NCBI GenBank assembly: GCA_006227085.1
Contig: SBFY01000178.1
Location: 1-12,092, forward strand
Direction: 5' to 3'
Length of the DNA: 12,092 bases
Source of the DNA: Gammaproteobacteria bacterium
GTDB taxonomy: Bacteria > Pseudomonadota > Gammaproteobacteria > Pseudomonadales > M0112
Of the stretch, positions 1-6,949 are shown piece by piece (the stretch's first letter is position 1; each line of letters starts with the position of its first letter). The notes beneath the pieces were generated by a model that did not search any database, was not told where the DNA came from, and saw nothing but the letters and a program-made list of their open reading frames with translations. A program made the position numbers and the translations under genes.

Positions 1-2981
1 ACGCTGGTTTCCATCAGCATCGGGAATAGCCCGACGAAAGTGGTCAACGATGTCAGCAGGATGGCGCGGAAGCGTTCGGTGCCGGAATGGATGACAGCCT
101 CCATCAGGCTTTTGCCGCGCATCAGGGCCTGGTTCACGAAATCCACCATGATCAGGCTGTCATTCACCACCACACCAGCCAAGGCGATGATGCCGAACAC
201 CGACATCATGCTGATGGCTTTATCCATGACCAGGTGCCCCGTGACGGCACCGATGATGCCGAAAGGAATCACGCTCATGATGATCAGTGGTTGCAGGTAG
301 GAGCGCAACGGCACGGCAAGCAGGATATAGACACTCGCCAGGGCCAGTGAGAAGCCGGTGAACAGGGATCGTTCCAGTTTCTTGGCTTCCTTGCTGCCGC
401 CATCCAGGCTCCAGCTCACGTTAGGCATGCGGGATTGCAATTCCGGGAAGAAATGGGTTTCCAGGTCACTGACCACGCGTCCGGGTTCAATGGCAGATTC
501 GGTGACATCGGCCGTGACCAGCACAGAGCGGCGGCTGTTGATGCGGGTGATCTTGGAGTAACCGGGGCGTACCTGGATGTCTGCGACGGTTGAAAACGGG
601 ATGCGTTCACCGGCAGGGCTGACGATGTACATGGTTTCCAGGGTGGAAATGCTTTTGCGATCCAGCGCGGGGTAACGCACCATGACTTTCACTTCATCCG
701 TGCCACGTTGGATGCGTTGCACTTCTGCACCATAAAACGCTTCGCGTACCTGGCGACCCAGGTCGGCCAGTGTAAGTCCGAGGGTTTCTGCTTCCGGTTT
801 CAGGGTGAGCTGGATTTCATCGACCACATCGCTGGCACTGTTACGCACATCGTGCACGCCGTTGTAGGTCTTGAGCCGGGCAGCGAGTTCCTGGCCGGCG
901 TTTTCCAGGTCGTCGATATTGTTGGACGTCAGCGTAAAGGCAATGGGTGCACCCGATCCTTCCTGTGCGGTGCTGAATGACAGTACGCGGGTGCCCGGTA
1001 CATCGCCAACCATGTCACGCCAGCGATTGGTGATCTCGTCACTGGTGATGTCACGCTCTTCGCTTTTGACCAGTTCCAGCCACACCGAGCCGAACAAGCC
1101 TTGCGAGCCAAATGCGAACACATGCTTGATGAATCCGGTTTCGGATCCGGTTTCCTGCTTGTACTGTTCGTTCAGCGCGTAGATGCTCTGGTTGACGTTG
1201 CGGATGACTTGCAGTGAACGATCCTCGGCAGTGCCCTCAATCATTTCGATGTTGGCAACAATGAAATCGCCGGCGACTTGCGGTGTCATGATGTAGCGCA
1301 CGATGCCGCCACCGACCAGTCCGAGGGTCACGATCAGCATGGCGAGGAAGCTGGCCGCTGTCAGGTAGCGCCGGCGGATGCAGGCTTCCATGGCTGGTTG
1401 GTAACGCTCACGCACAAAACGCTCGAGACCTGCGTTGCAACGTTGTTGCAGGTTTTCCTGCCATTGCCAGACCAATAGCTTGCGCCAGAATGGACGTTCC
1501 ATTTCCGCCAGATGGGCAGGCAGGATCAGTTTCGATTCAATCAAAGAGAACGCAAGACACAGCAACACGACCCAGCCGCAGGCTGCGGGGAAGTTACGAA
1601 ATACCCCATCCACAAACAGGTTGGGTGAGAAGGCGACGATGGTGGTCAAGACGCCGAATGTGGCTGGCAACGCAACGCGCTGGGTGCCCTCAATCACGGT
1701 GCGCAGGCTGTGGCCCTTGCTGGCGACGGTGCTATGCACGCTTTCACCAATGATGATGGCATCATCGACCAGGATGCCGAGTACCAGGATGAACCCGAAC
1801 AGGCTGATCATGTTCAGGCTGACATCCACCAGTGGCATGATGGCAAAAGTACCGAGGAAACACACCGGCATGCCGACCATCACCCAGAATGCAATGCGGA
1901 AATCCATGAACAGACCCAGCACGACCAGTACCAGCAGGGCGCCCAGCACGAGGTTTTTTACCATCATGCTGAGACGGCCTTCGAGGTAATAGGTGGAATC
2001 GGCCCAGGTGTCGAGATACACGCCCTCGGGCAGTGTCTTGCGCTTTGTTTCGACGTAGTGTTTTGCGGCTTCAGCAACCTTGATGACGTCCTGGTCGCCG
2101 ACGGCATAGATGGCCAGGCCAACACTGTACAAGCCATTGAACGTGGCAAAGCCTTTCAATTCAACAAAAGCGTCCTTGACGGTTGCGATATCACCAAGCT
2201 TGACGCGTGTGCCATCGGCTTTGGTGAGCAGGACAATGTTTTCGAATTCCTGCTGTGTGTACGCCTGGCCGCGCGTGCGCAACTGGATGTCGCCATTGGC
2301 GGTACGAATGGAGCCGCCGGGCAAGTCCAGCGATGACCGCCGCAAGGTATCGGCCACGCCGCTCAGGGTCAGGCCATGTTTGCGCAGTGTGGCTTCGGAT
2401 ATTTCAATCGAGATTTCGAAATCGCGCGCGCCCCACAAGTCGACGCGGGCAATGTCCGGATTGGAAAGCAACTCCAGCCGCACTTCTTCCGCGAGGCGCT
2501 TGATCGCAAATTCATCCAGTTTTCCGTACACCTGCAATTGCAAGGCCTGGTGAATCCGTTGCACTTGGCTGACGGACGGTTTTTCGGCTTCAGCGGGGAA
2601 ACTGGCAATGCCATCAACGCGGTTTTTCACCTCGTTCATGATGTCCAGCAGTGAATAATCCTCATCCGTTTCAATGGTGACGGTGCCCAGGTTTTCGGCG
2701 GCAGTCGATTCAATGCGGGTGATGCCTTCGACGTCCTTGATGGCTTCTTCGACTTTGATGATGATGCCTTTTTCCACTTCAGCGGGTGCGGCGCCGGGGT
2801 ACACCATGGTGACGGTGAAGAGGTTGGATTCGAAGTCCGGTGTGATTGCCTTGCGGATGCTGGATGCCGACATGAGACCAATAATGATGATCATCACCAT
2901 CAGCAGGTTGGCTGCCACCGGGTTGCGGGCAAACCAGGCAATCAGGCCTGCATCGGGATTGGTCTGGCGACCACTGTTCAT
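1..2981 (-). CDS. RND efflux permease, HAE1/AcrB-like (3' end cut by window)
   Basis: Inner-membrane proton-driven transporter of the resistance-nodulation-division superfamily, expected to work as a trimer with a periplasmic adaptor and an outer-membrane channel. About 993 residues are visible and the frame is open at base 1; the family is usually about 1,030-1,050, so only the last part is missing. The N-terminus has the ARNPVAANLLM stretch before TM1. TM4 carries the proton-relay pair in GILVDDAI (D406, D407), and TM11 begins near ERFRAILLTS. The TM10 position that holds a lysine in AcrB is asparagine here (VVVNDS, N940). The ATG at 2981 overlaps the adaptor stop in an ATGA, so translation is probably coupled. 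The N-terminal motif and the adaptor partner favour a HAE1-type drug, lipid or small-molecule pump over a heavy-metal CzcA-type one. The substrate is not predictable. Confidence 0.95.
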   Translation of the reverse strand, partial: MNSGRQTNPDAGLIAWFARNPVAANLLMVMIIIIGLMSASSIRKAITPDFESNLFTVTMVYPGAAPAEVEKGIIIKVEEAIKDVEGITRIESTAAENLGTVTIETDEDYSLLDIMNEVKNRVDGIASFPAEAEKPSVSQVQRIHQALQLQVYGKLDEFAIKRLAEEVRLELLSNPDIARVDLWGARDFEISIEISEATLRKHGLTLSGVADTLRRSSLDLPGGSIRTANGDIQLRTRGQAYTQQEFENIVLLTKADGTRVKLGDIATVKDAFVELKGFATFNGLYSVGLAIYAVGDQDVIKVAEAAKHYVETKRKTLPEGVYLDTWADSTYYLEGRLSMMVKNLVLGALLVLVVLGLFMDFRIAFWVMVGMPVCFLGTFAIMPLVDVSLNMISLFGFILVLGILVDDAIIIGESVHSTVASKGHSLRTVIEGTQRVALPATFGVLTTIVAFSPNLFVDGVFRNFPAACGWVVLLCLAFSLIESKLILPAHLAEMERPFWRKLLVWQWQENLQQRCNAGLERFVRERYQPAMEACIRRRYLTAASFLAMLIVTLGLVGGGIVRYIMTPQVAGDFIVANIEMIEGTAEDRSLQVIRNVNQSIYALNEQYKQETGSETGFIKHVFAFGSQGLFGSVWLELVKSEERDITSDEITNRWRDMVGDVPGTRVLSFSTAQEGSGAPIAFTLTSNNIDDLENAGQELAARLKTYNGVHDVRNSASDVVDEIQLTLKPEAETLGLTLADLGRQVREAFYGAEVQRIQRGTDEVKVMVRYPALDRKSISTLETMYIVSPAGERIPFSTVADIQVRPGYSKITRINSRRSVLVTADVTESAIEPGRVVSDLETHFFPELQSRMPNVSWSLDGGSKEAKKLERSLFTGFSLALASVYILLAVPLRSYLQPLIIMSVIPFGIIGAVTGHLVMDKAISMMSVFGIIALAGVVVNDSLIMVDFVNQALMRGKSLMEAVIHSGTERFRAILLTSLTTFVGLFPMLMETS

Positions 2982-4210
2982 GGTGCGTTTCCGTCAGTCG
3001 TGCCAGTGACCGGGGTGTCGTTGTTACCCGCGGCGGCGTCAGCCACTTGCGTACCGGGTAATACATTGCCAACCGGTGTCAGGCACACGCGTTCACCATC
3101 TTCCAGGCCGGACTGGATGTACACCACATCGCCTTCGCTCACCAGCACCTGCACCTTGCGATCCCGCAGGCGATGGTCTTCATCAATCACCCAGACCCGG
3201 TTGCCAGCGCGCAGCACATGGCGAGGCAGTTGCACCAGCTTGTCGATGGGGCGCCCTTCGATCCGGGCTTCGACGAAGCTACCGATACGCAATTTGGGGC
3301 GTTCAGCCGGGGTGTCGGGGTTCAAGCCGTAAGGATCGACCACACGGGCAATCAGGTTGAGCACACGGGTTTGTTCATCCAGTACGCCTTCGGTGCGGAT
3401 GATGTCGCCTTGCCACTGTTCGGTGTTGCCATTGATGGTCAGGCTCAGGGTGACGGGCAGCGGTGTGTTACTGGCCTCGTCATAATTTTCCGGAAGGGTA
3501 AGGTAGTCCAGCCGGTTTTCCGGTAATGGCAGGCGGATGTCGACCGCATCCACCGCAAAGCTCTGGCCCAGTGGTGTCCCGACGCTGACGTACTGGCCAA
3601 CGTCGACATGCTTGGCTTGCACGAGGCCATCGTATGGCGCGCGGATCACCGTGTGTTCGAGATCGCCACGGGCGCGCTCCAGTTCAGCCGAAGCAAAATC
3701 CAGGTTGGCTTGTGCGCCTGCCACTTGCGGTTTACGCAAGGCCAGCTCCTTGGCTTCTTCGGAGCGGTATTTGGGTTTGCCGGCCTTGACCCAGTCCTGG
3801 TAGGCGACTTCAGCACGGCCTTTTTCCATTGCAAGGTCGCTCACGGCTTTAGCGACATTGGCTTCGGCACGTTTGACCTCGGCCACATACTGGCGGTCAT
3901 CGATGCGCAACAACACATCGCCCGCCCTGAAAAAACTACCGGCCTGGAAAGCGGGTGTCACTTCGACCACTTGCCCACGCACTTCGGAAATCAGTTCAGT
4001 GCGTACGCGTGGCTGCACAGTGCCCTGGGTGAACAGGATGATCGGCAGGGTTTTCTGCGCAACGACCATGGCTTCGACTTGCAAGGGCTTGCGGATAGGC
4101 TCGGCAATTTCAGGGGCCGGCCGAAGCCAGATCATGAGGCTCATGATCACGAGGGCGGCGGCGACGATGGCAACGGCAAGCAAGGCTTCCCTGATGCGAT
4201 GGCTGGGCAT
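2978..4210 (-). CDS. RND efflux periplasmic adaptor (membrane fusion protein)
   Basis: Links the RND permease encoded next to it to an outer-membrane channel. From the ATG at 4210 it is 410 residues. A hydrophobic anchor spans residues 9-29 (ALLAVAIVAAALVIMSLMIW), with no lipobox cysteine, so it is probably membrane-anchored. The first lipoyl/barrel-sandwich half is at about 72-108 (SEVRGQVVEV to LRIDDRQY). A charged alpha-helical hairpin covers about 109-183, and the second lipoyl half starts at about 186 (HTVIRAPYDGLVQ). Beta-barrel and membrane-proximal domains follow, then a disordered Ala/Thr/Asn tail. A TTG 27 nt upstream (4237) is also in frame, but the ATG gives a normal N-terminus and has GGAA upstream, so I prefer it. 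The stop overlaps the permease start by 4 nt. Confidence 0.93.
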   Translation of the reverse strand: MPSHRIREALLAVAIVAAALVIMSLMIWLRPAPEIAEPIRKPLQVEAMVVAQKTLPIILFTQGTVQPRVRTELISEVRGQVVEVTPAFQAGSFFRAGDVLLRIDDRQYVAEVKRAEANVAKAVSDLAMEKGRAEVAYQDWVKAGKPKYRSEEAKELALRKPQVAGAQANLDFASAELERARGDLEHTVIRAPYDGLVQAKHVDVGQYVSVGTPLGQSFAVDAVDIRLPLPENRLDYLTLPENYDEASNTPLPVTLSLTINGNTEQWQGDIIRTEGVLDEQTRVLNLIARVVDPYGLNPDTPAERPKLRIGSFVEARIEGRPIDKLVQLPRHVLRAGNRVWVIDEDHRLRDRKVQVLVSEGDVVYIQSGLEDGERVCLTPVGNVLPGTQVADAAAGNNDTPVTGTTDGNAP

Positions 4211-4286
4211 GACTGGATTCCGGGGGAAATGGGTCAACAGGCGCTTATTCTAGCGGTAAAACAAAGGGTTGATGCTTACCGAATGG
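4211..4286 (-). other. Intergenic gap between esterase and adaptor genes
   Basis: This 76-nt gap separates the esterase stop (TAA at 4287-4289, minus strand) from the adaptor ATG. I see no convincing terminator hairpin. A TAGAAT-like hexamer at about 4249-4254 (minus strand) could be a -10, but no good -35 lies at the right distance. The pump genes are therefore probably read from the upstream promoter, with an internal start possible but unsupported. Confidence 0.3.
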
Positions 4287-5186
4287 TTATACAGTTGTGG
4301 CTGGTGGGGTCAGGCTGCGGACAAAACGGCCGATTTCGGCAATTGCTTCGCGGGCTTGCGGCTGCGTGTCACTGAGGAAATGCCAGACGTGGTGAACGCC
4401 TTGCCAGACGGACAGCTGTACCGCTACGCCGGCGGCCTCCGCCCGTTCGGCAAACCGGGTGCTGTCATCCAGCAACACCTCCTGGGCACTCACTTGCAGC
4501 AGTGTGGGAGGGAAATCGTGCAAATCCGCAAAGACCGGTGAGGCGAGTGGTTGGCAGGGGTCGGCCTTTTTCAGATAGCCGCGCACCACGAAGATGGCGC
4601 CGTCGCGTTTCATGAACGGGTCGCTGGCGGCATTGGTTTCAAACGAGCGGGCAGAGCAACTCAGGTCCAGCCAGGGTGACAACATGACCAGTCCAGCAGG
4701 CATGGGTAACCCATGTTCGCGGGCTTGCAGGGGGATGCCGGCCGCCAGTGATCCGCCGGCTGAATCACCCATGGGGATGATGTGCCGATACGTATCGAGC
4801 ATGGCCCGGTACACCGTGAACACATCGTCAGCTGCCGCCGGGAACTTGTGTTCCGGCGCCAAGCGGTAATCCACGGCAATCACCGCACAGCCGCAGGCCT
4901 TGGCAATGTGGCTGACCAGTGGGCGATGGCTAATGACCGAGCCGACACAGAACGCACCGCCGTGGGCGTAGACAATGCAGGTGTCGGGGTCAGCATCATC
5001 GGGAATGGCCCACTCGCAGGAGACCTGGCCAATGGTGATGGCCTCATGGCGGACACCGGCTGGCAGCGGGTATTGCAGTGATTGTGCCTCCATGTCGAGG
5101 CGGTTCTGGTGCAAGGGGTCAGGCGTGGGAGAGGGTCTGTCCCCCGGCAGGTTGCCTGCCGGGGGGGGTGTGTCATCGGTTGTCAC
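4287..5186 (-). CDS. Alpha/beta-hydrolase, HSL-family (family IV) esterase/lipase
   Basis: Predicted serine hydrolase of the hormone-sensitive-lipase family, likely cleaving short-chain acyl esters in the cytoplasm because no signal peptide is visible. From the GTG at 5186 it is 299 residues. The oxyanion-hole HGG is at 75-77, followed by YRLAPEHKFPAA at 107-118. The nucleophile elbow is GDSAGG with Ser142. EVLLDDS at 236-242 supplies the acid (E236 or an Asp at 240/241), and HHVWHF supplies the probable catalytic His266. The start is uncertain. GTG lies 3 nt after the stop of the gene before it and has no Shine-Dalgarno, so coupling is likely. The next in-frame ATG (5094, residue 32) falls inside the usual family alignment. 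The first 25 residues are Pro-rich and include an 8-C run at the DNA level. The natural substrate is unknown; its place before a pump suggests, but does not show, a shared physiological role. Confidence 0.88.
   Translation of the reverse strand: MTTDDTPPPAGNLPGDRPSPTPDPLHQNRLDMEAQSLQYPLPAGVRHEAITIGQVSCEWAIPDDADPDTCIVYAHGGAFCVGSVISHRPLVSHIAKACGCAVIAVDYRLAPEHKFPAAADDVFTVYRAMLDTYRHIIPMGDSAGGSLAAGIPLQAREHGLPMPAGLVMLSPWLDLSCSARSFETNAASDPFMKRDGAIFVVRGYLKKADPCQPLASPVFADLHDFPPTLLQVSAQEVLLDDSTRFAERAEAAGVAVQLSVWQGVHHVWHFLSDTQPQAREAIAEIGRFVRSLTPPATTV
5159..5170 (-). repeat. Homopolymer run of 8 C (coding strand) in esterase 5' end
   Basis: Bases 5161-5168 are eight consecutive G on the plus strand, read as CCCCCCCC about 18 nt after the esterase GTG. 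An ATG at 5176 is in the +1 frame. One extra C would put that ATG in frame with the esterase. Either a sequencing or assembly length error or a slippage-prone tract is possible. Confidence 0.6.
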
Positions 5187-5189
5187 GGA

Positions 5190-5597
5190 TTACTGGCCGA
5201 CGGGAGTGTCCAGCAGGATGGTGTAGCTCTTCATGGTATTGCCTTGCGGCCATTTGACCTGCAACACAAAGTTGATGAAAGGCGTTTTCAGGTTGTCACT
5301 GGTGGTGACCACGATTTCACTCTTGCCGGTTTTCTTGTCGATGACAGGAGTGAACTTCATGCGTGTGTGCAGGTATTCCCGTTCGATGCCCATGCGGTCA
5401 TAGGTGGCCTGGTCAGCGATGCTGATGATGAGCTCTTCTTCCGTCATGCCATCCGCGCCATTGAGGGTGATGCGGGCCAGCAGCGGGTCGCCGAGTTTTG
5501 ATTCGGTCTTGATATCGCCCAAACCAAGGGCACTGGCTGTGCTGGCCAGCAGCAGGGCAGTCAGGGCAATGCTGAGGTGGCGTACGAATCCGCGCAT
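5190..5597 (-). CDS. Exported protein consisting of a FimV N-terminal-like domain
   Basis: Small 135-residue protein. A clear signal peptide covers residues 1-23 (basic MRGFVRH, hydrophobic core, cleavage at STASA/LGLG). The mature part matches the FimV N-terminal domain pattern: LGLGDIKTESKLGDPLLARI at the start, an EEL..SIAD..TYDRMGIEREYL middle, and VKWPQGNTMKSYTILLDTP at the end. Full FimV proteins are several hundred residues or more, with LysM, transmembrane and TPR parts; all are absent here, and the protein stops right where the domain ends. In FimV this region is periplasmic and linked to polar organisation and type IV pili, but a stand-alone copy need not share that role. The ATG at 5597 has a strong Shine-Dalgarno (AAGGAGAT) and heads the leftward operon. 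The same frame stays open further upstream, but that is antisense to the next gene and not coding. Confidence 0.85.
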   Translation of the reverse strand: MRGFVRHLSIALTALLLASTASALGLGDIKTESKLGDPLLARITLNGADGMTEEELIISIADQATYDRMGIEREYLHTRMKFTPVIDKKTGKSEIVVTTSDNLKTPFINFVLQVKWPQGNTMKSYTILLDTPVGQ

Positions 5598-5676
5598 GGG
5601 GATCTCCTTTCTTTTGGCGGCCCTGGTGGGGCTACGGGGTGGCGCTCTACAGGGAGCATTCTTGTTATTGCCCGCC

Positions 5677-5682
5677 AGTATA
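5677..5682 (-). promoter_or_regulatory. Possible -10 for the leftward FimV-like/esterase/pump operon
   Basis: On the minus strand the hexamer reads TATACT, one mismatch from TATAAT, about 80 nt before the FimV-like ATG. No clear TTGACA-like -35 sits 15-18 nt upstream. It is the best leftward candidate in the 165-nt gap, but weak. Confidence 0.35.
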
Positions 5683-5696
5683 CAGGCCAATACAGG
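5680..5696. repeat. Direct repeat ATACAGG x2, 10-bp phase, in divergent promoter region
   Basis: ATACAGG occurs at 5680-5686 and again at 5690-5696, start to start 10 bp, about one helical turn. The first copy overlaps the candidate leftward -10, and both lie just upstream of the rightward -10. This is where an operator would be expected, but no regulator is known and seven bases can recur by chance. Confidence 0.35.
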
Positions 5697-5713
5697 GAAA
5701 TGCGCGGGGGCTG

Positions 5714-5722
5714 TGCTATAGT
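5714..5722 (+). promoter_or_regulatory. Extended -10 promoter for the MaoC gene
   Basis: TGCTATAGT is an extended -10 (TGn followed by TATAGT, hexamer at 5717-5722). It predicts a start near 5729 and a leader of about 34 nt before the ATG at 5763. The -35 region is poor, which is usual for extended -10 promoters. It probably drives the MaoC, Nudix and HAD genes. Confidence 0.5.
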
Positions 5723-5762
5723 CGCCAACCCGCTCCATCGCCTTGATATTGTGAGGATTTTT

Positions 5763-6221
5763 ATGACGACCGTGTTCAAGACCCCGCATGAACTGAAAAC
5801 CGCTGTTGGCCAGGCCCTGGGTAGCAGCGACTGGCTGGAAATTGACCAGGCCCGCATCAACCTGTTTGCCGATGCCACTGGTGATCACCAGTGGATCCAT
5901 GTGGATCCGGAGCGCGCCAAGAACGGTCCGTTCGGCAAGTGCATCGCCCACGGCTACCTGACCCTGTCGCTGGTGAACCTGTTCCTGCCACAAATCGTCG
6001 ATGTGCAGGGCATTTCCATGGGTGTGAATTACGGCTGCGGCAAAGTGCGCTTCCCGGCGCCGGTGCCAGTGGGTTCGCGCGTGCGCGGTACGGGTGAACT
6101 GGTGGAAGTGGAAGATGTGAAAGGTGGCGTACAAGCCACGATTCGCATCACGGTGGAAATTGAAGGTAACGATCGCCCGGCCTGTGTGGTCGATACGATC
6201 AGCCGGTATTTCCCGGAATAA
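5763..6221 (+). CDS. MaoC-family hot-dog hydratase, (R)-specific enoyl-CoA hydratase-like
   Basis: Single hot-dog-fold protein of 152 residues, the normal size for one-domain MaoC/PhaJ-type hydratases. The hydratase-2 motif is clear: FADATGDHQWIHVDPERA at residues 35-52, with the catalytic pair Asp41 and His46, followed by GPFGKCIAHGYLTLSL, the second conserved block. The family adds water to trans-2-enoyl-CoA, giving (R)-3-hydroxyacyl-CoA, for fatty-acid or polyhydroxyalkanoate metabolism. The DHQWIHVDPERA wording resembles the actinobacterial Rv0130/HtdZ-like and NodN-annotated branch; this is from memory. The ATG at 5763 has GAGGA 6-7 nt upstream. It is the first gene of the rightward block and ends 26 nt before the Nudix gene. 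Chain-length specificity cannot be judged. Confidence 0.9.
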   Translation: MTTVFKTPHELKTAVGQALGSSDWLEIDQARINLFADATGDHQWIHVDPERAKNGPFGKCIAHGYLTLSLVNLFLPQIVDVQGISMGVNYGCGKVRFPAPVPVGSRVRGTGELVEVEDVKGGVQATIRITVEIEGNDRPACVVDTISRYFPE

Positions 6222-6247
6222 CGCCTGGTCGCGAGGTCGCGTCTTGC

Positions 6248-6931
6248 ATGAATAACTGGGCAGCTGGAGACCAGCCGATACGGCAAGCCGCCACATTGGT
6301 GTTGTTGCGGGATGGCACCGATGGCCTGGAAACCTTGTTGTTGCAACGCAACAGCCGGCTGGATTTTGCTCCCGGCGCCTGGGTGTTTCCCGGTGGCCGG
6401 GTGGAAGCGGCCGATGTGGCCGAAGCCAATGGCAAGGTGGAAGCGGCTGCGCGTTATGCCGTGGTGCGCGAAACGCGTGAAGAAGCCGCGCTGGTGATTG
6501 ATCCTGAACCGTTGGTGTATTTCGCGCATTGGACAACGCCGGTCGGCGCGCCCAAACGCTACGCAACCTGGTTCTTTGCAGCCGCCTGTCATGGCGATGC
6601 TCCAGTAACGGTGGATGGCAGTGAGATTGCCGCGTTTGACTGGTTGCAGCCACGGCGTGCGCTGGAGGCATTCCAGCAAGGGCATTTGCCGATGATGCCG
6701 CCCACGTTTGTCACCTTGCAGCAGTTGGCGCAGTCGCGTTCGGCGGCACAAGCGCTGGATGCCTTTGCGCATCGCAAGCCGGAAGTGTTTGAGCCCAAGA
6801 TCGTTGTGTGCGACAAGGACGTGTGTTTCCTGTATGGCGGTGACAGTGGCTACGATGCCGGTGATATTGATGCGCCGGAACCGCATCATCGCTTCTGGAT
6901 GGGCCAGCAGTCGCGTTATATCCGTTCGTGA
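6248..6931 (+). CDS. Nudix hydrolase with expanded Nudix box (NUDT19/CoA-diphosphatase-like)
   Basis: 227 residues; cleaves a nucleoside diphosphate linked to another group. After a beta strand (AATLVLLRD) comes WVFPGGRVEAAD at 45-56 and then AARYAVVRETREEAAL at 67-82. The metal-binding REXXEE core is intact (R74, E75, E78, E79). The distance from the box glycine (G50) to R74 is about 10 residues longer than the canonical box, and the late conserved Gly is Ala81. Extra residues between PGG and RE..EE are a feature of the NUDT19/RP2-like branch, several members of which hydrolyse CoA or acyl-CoA. Lying next to an enoyl-CoA hydratase fits that, but the substrate is inferred. The start at 6248 is supported by a GAGG about 12 nt upstream, a rather long spacing. 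The stop is 18 nt before the HAD start. Confidence 0.85.
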   Translation: MNNWAAGDQPIRQAATLVLLRDGTDGLETLLLQRNSRLDFAPGAWVFPGGRVEAADVAEANGKVEAAARYAVVRETREEAALVIDPEPLVYFAHWTTPVGAPKRYATWFFAAACHGDAPVTVDGSEIAAFDWLQPRRALEAFQQGHLPMMPPTFVTLQQLAQSRSAAQALDAFAHRKPEVFEPKIVVCDKDVCFLYGGDSGYDAGDIDAPEPHHRFWMGQQSRYIRS

Positions 6932-6949
6932 TGAGTGTGGAGGGTGTCC

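Noticed and set aside
1710..2336. 208-residue plus-strand open frame opposite the RND permease
   Set aside because: Low-complexity His/Asp/Gln composition and no motif; the permease frame on the minus strand is continuous.
3608..4375. 255-residue plus-strand open frame opposite the adaptor gene
   Set aside because: Crosses the adaptor start and the intergenic gap, has no motif and no ribosome site; shadow.
5577..5762. In-frame N-terminal extension of the MaoC protein from an ATG at 5577
   Set aside because: It would overlap the FimV-like gene start and the promoter region, and its translation is unlike any MaoC N-terminus; GAGGA precedes the ATG at 5763.
5598..6671. A 493-residue minus-strand reading frame that includes the FimV-like protein plus a long upstream extension
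   Set aside because: The extension runs antisense to the MaoC and Nudix genes and has no family features. The strong ribosome site and signal peptide place the real start at 5597.
6029..6889. 286-residue minus-strand open frame opposite the Nudix gene
   Set aside because: His/Arg-rich composition typical of an antisense shadow of a GC-rich gene; the plus strand carries a clear Nudix motif.
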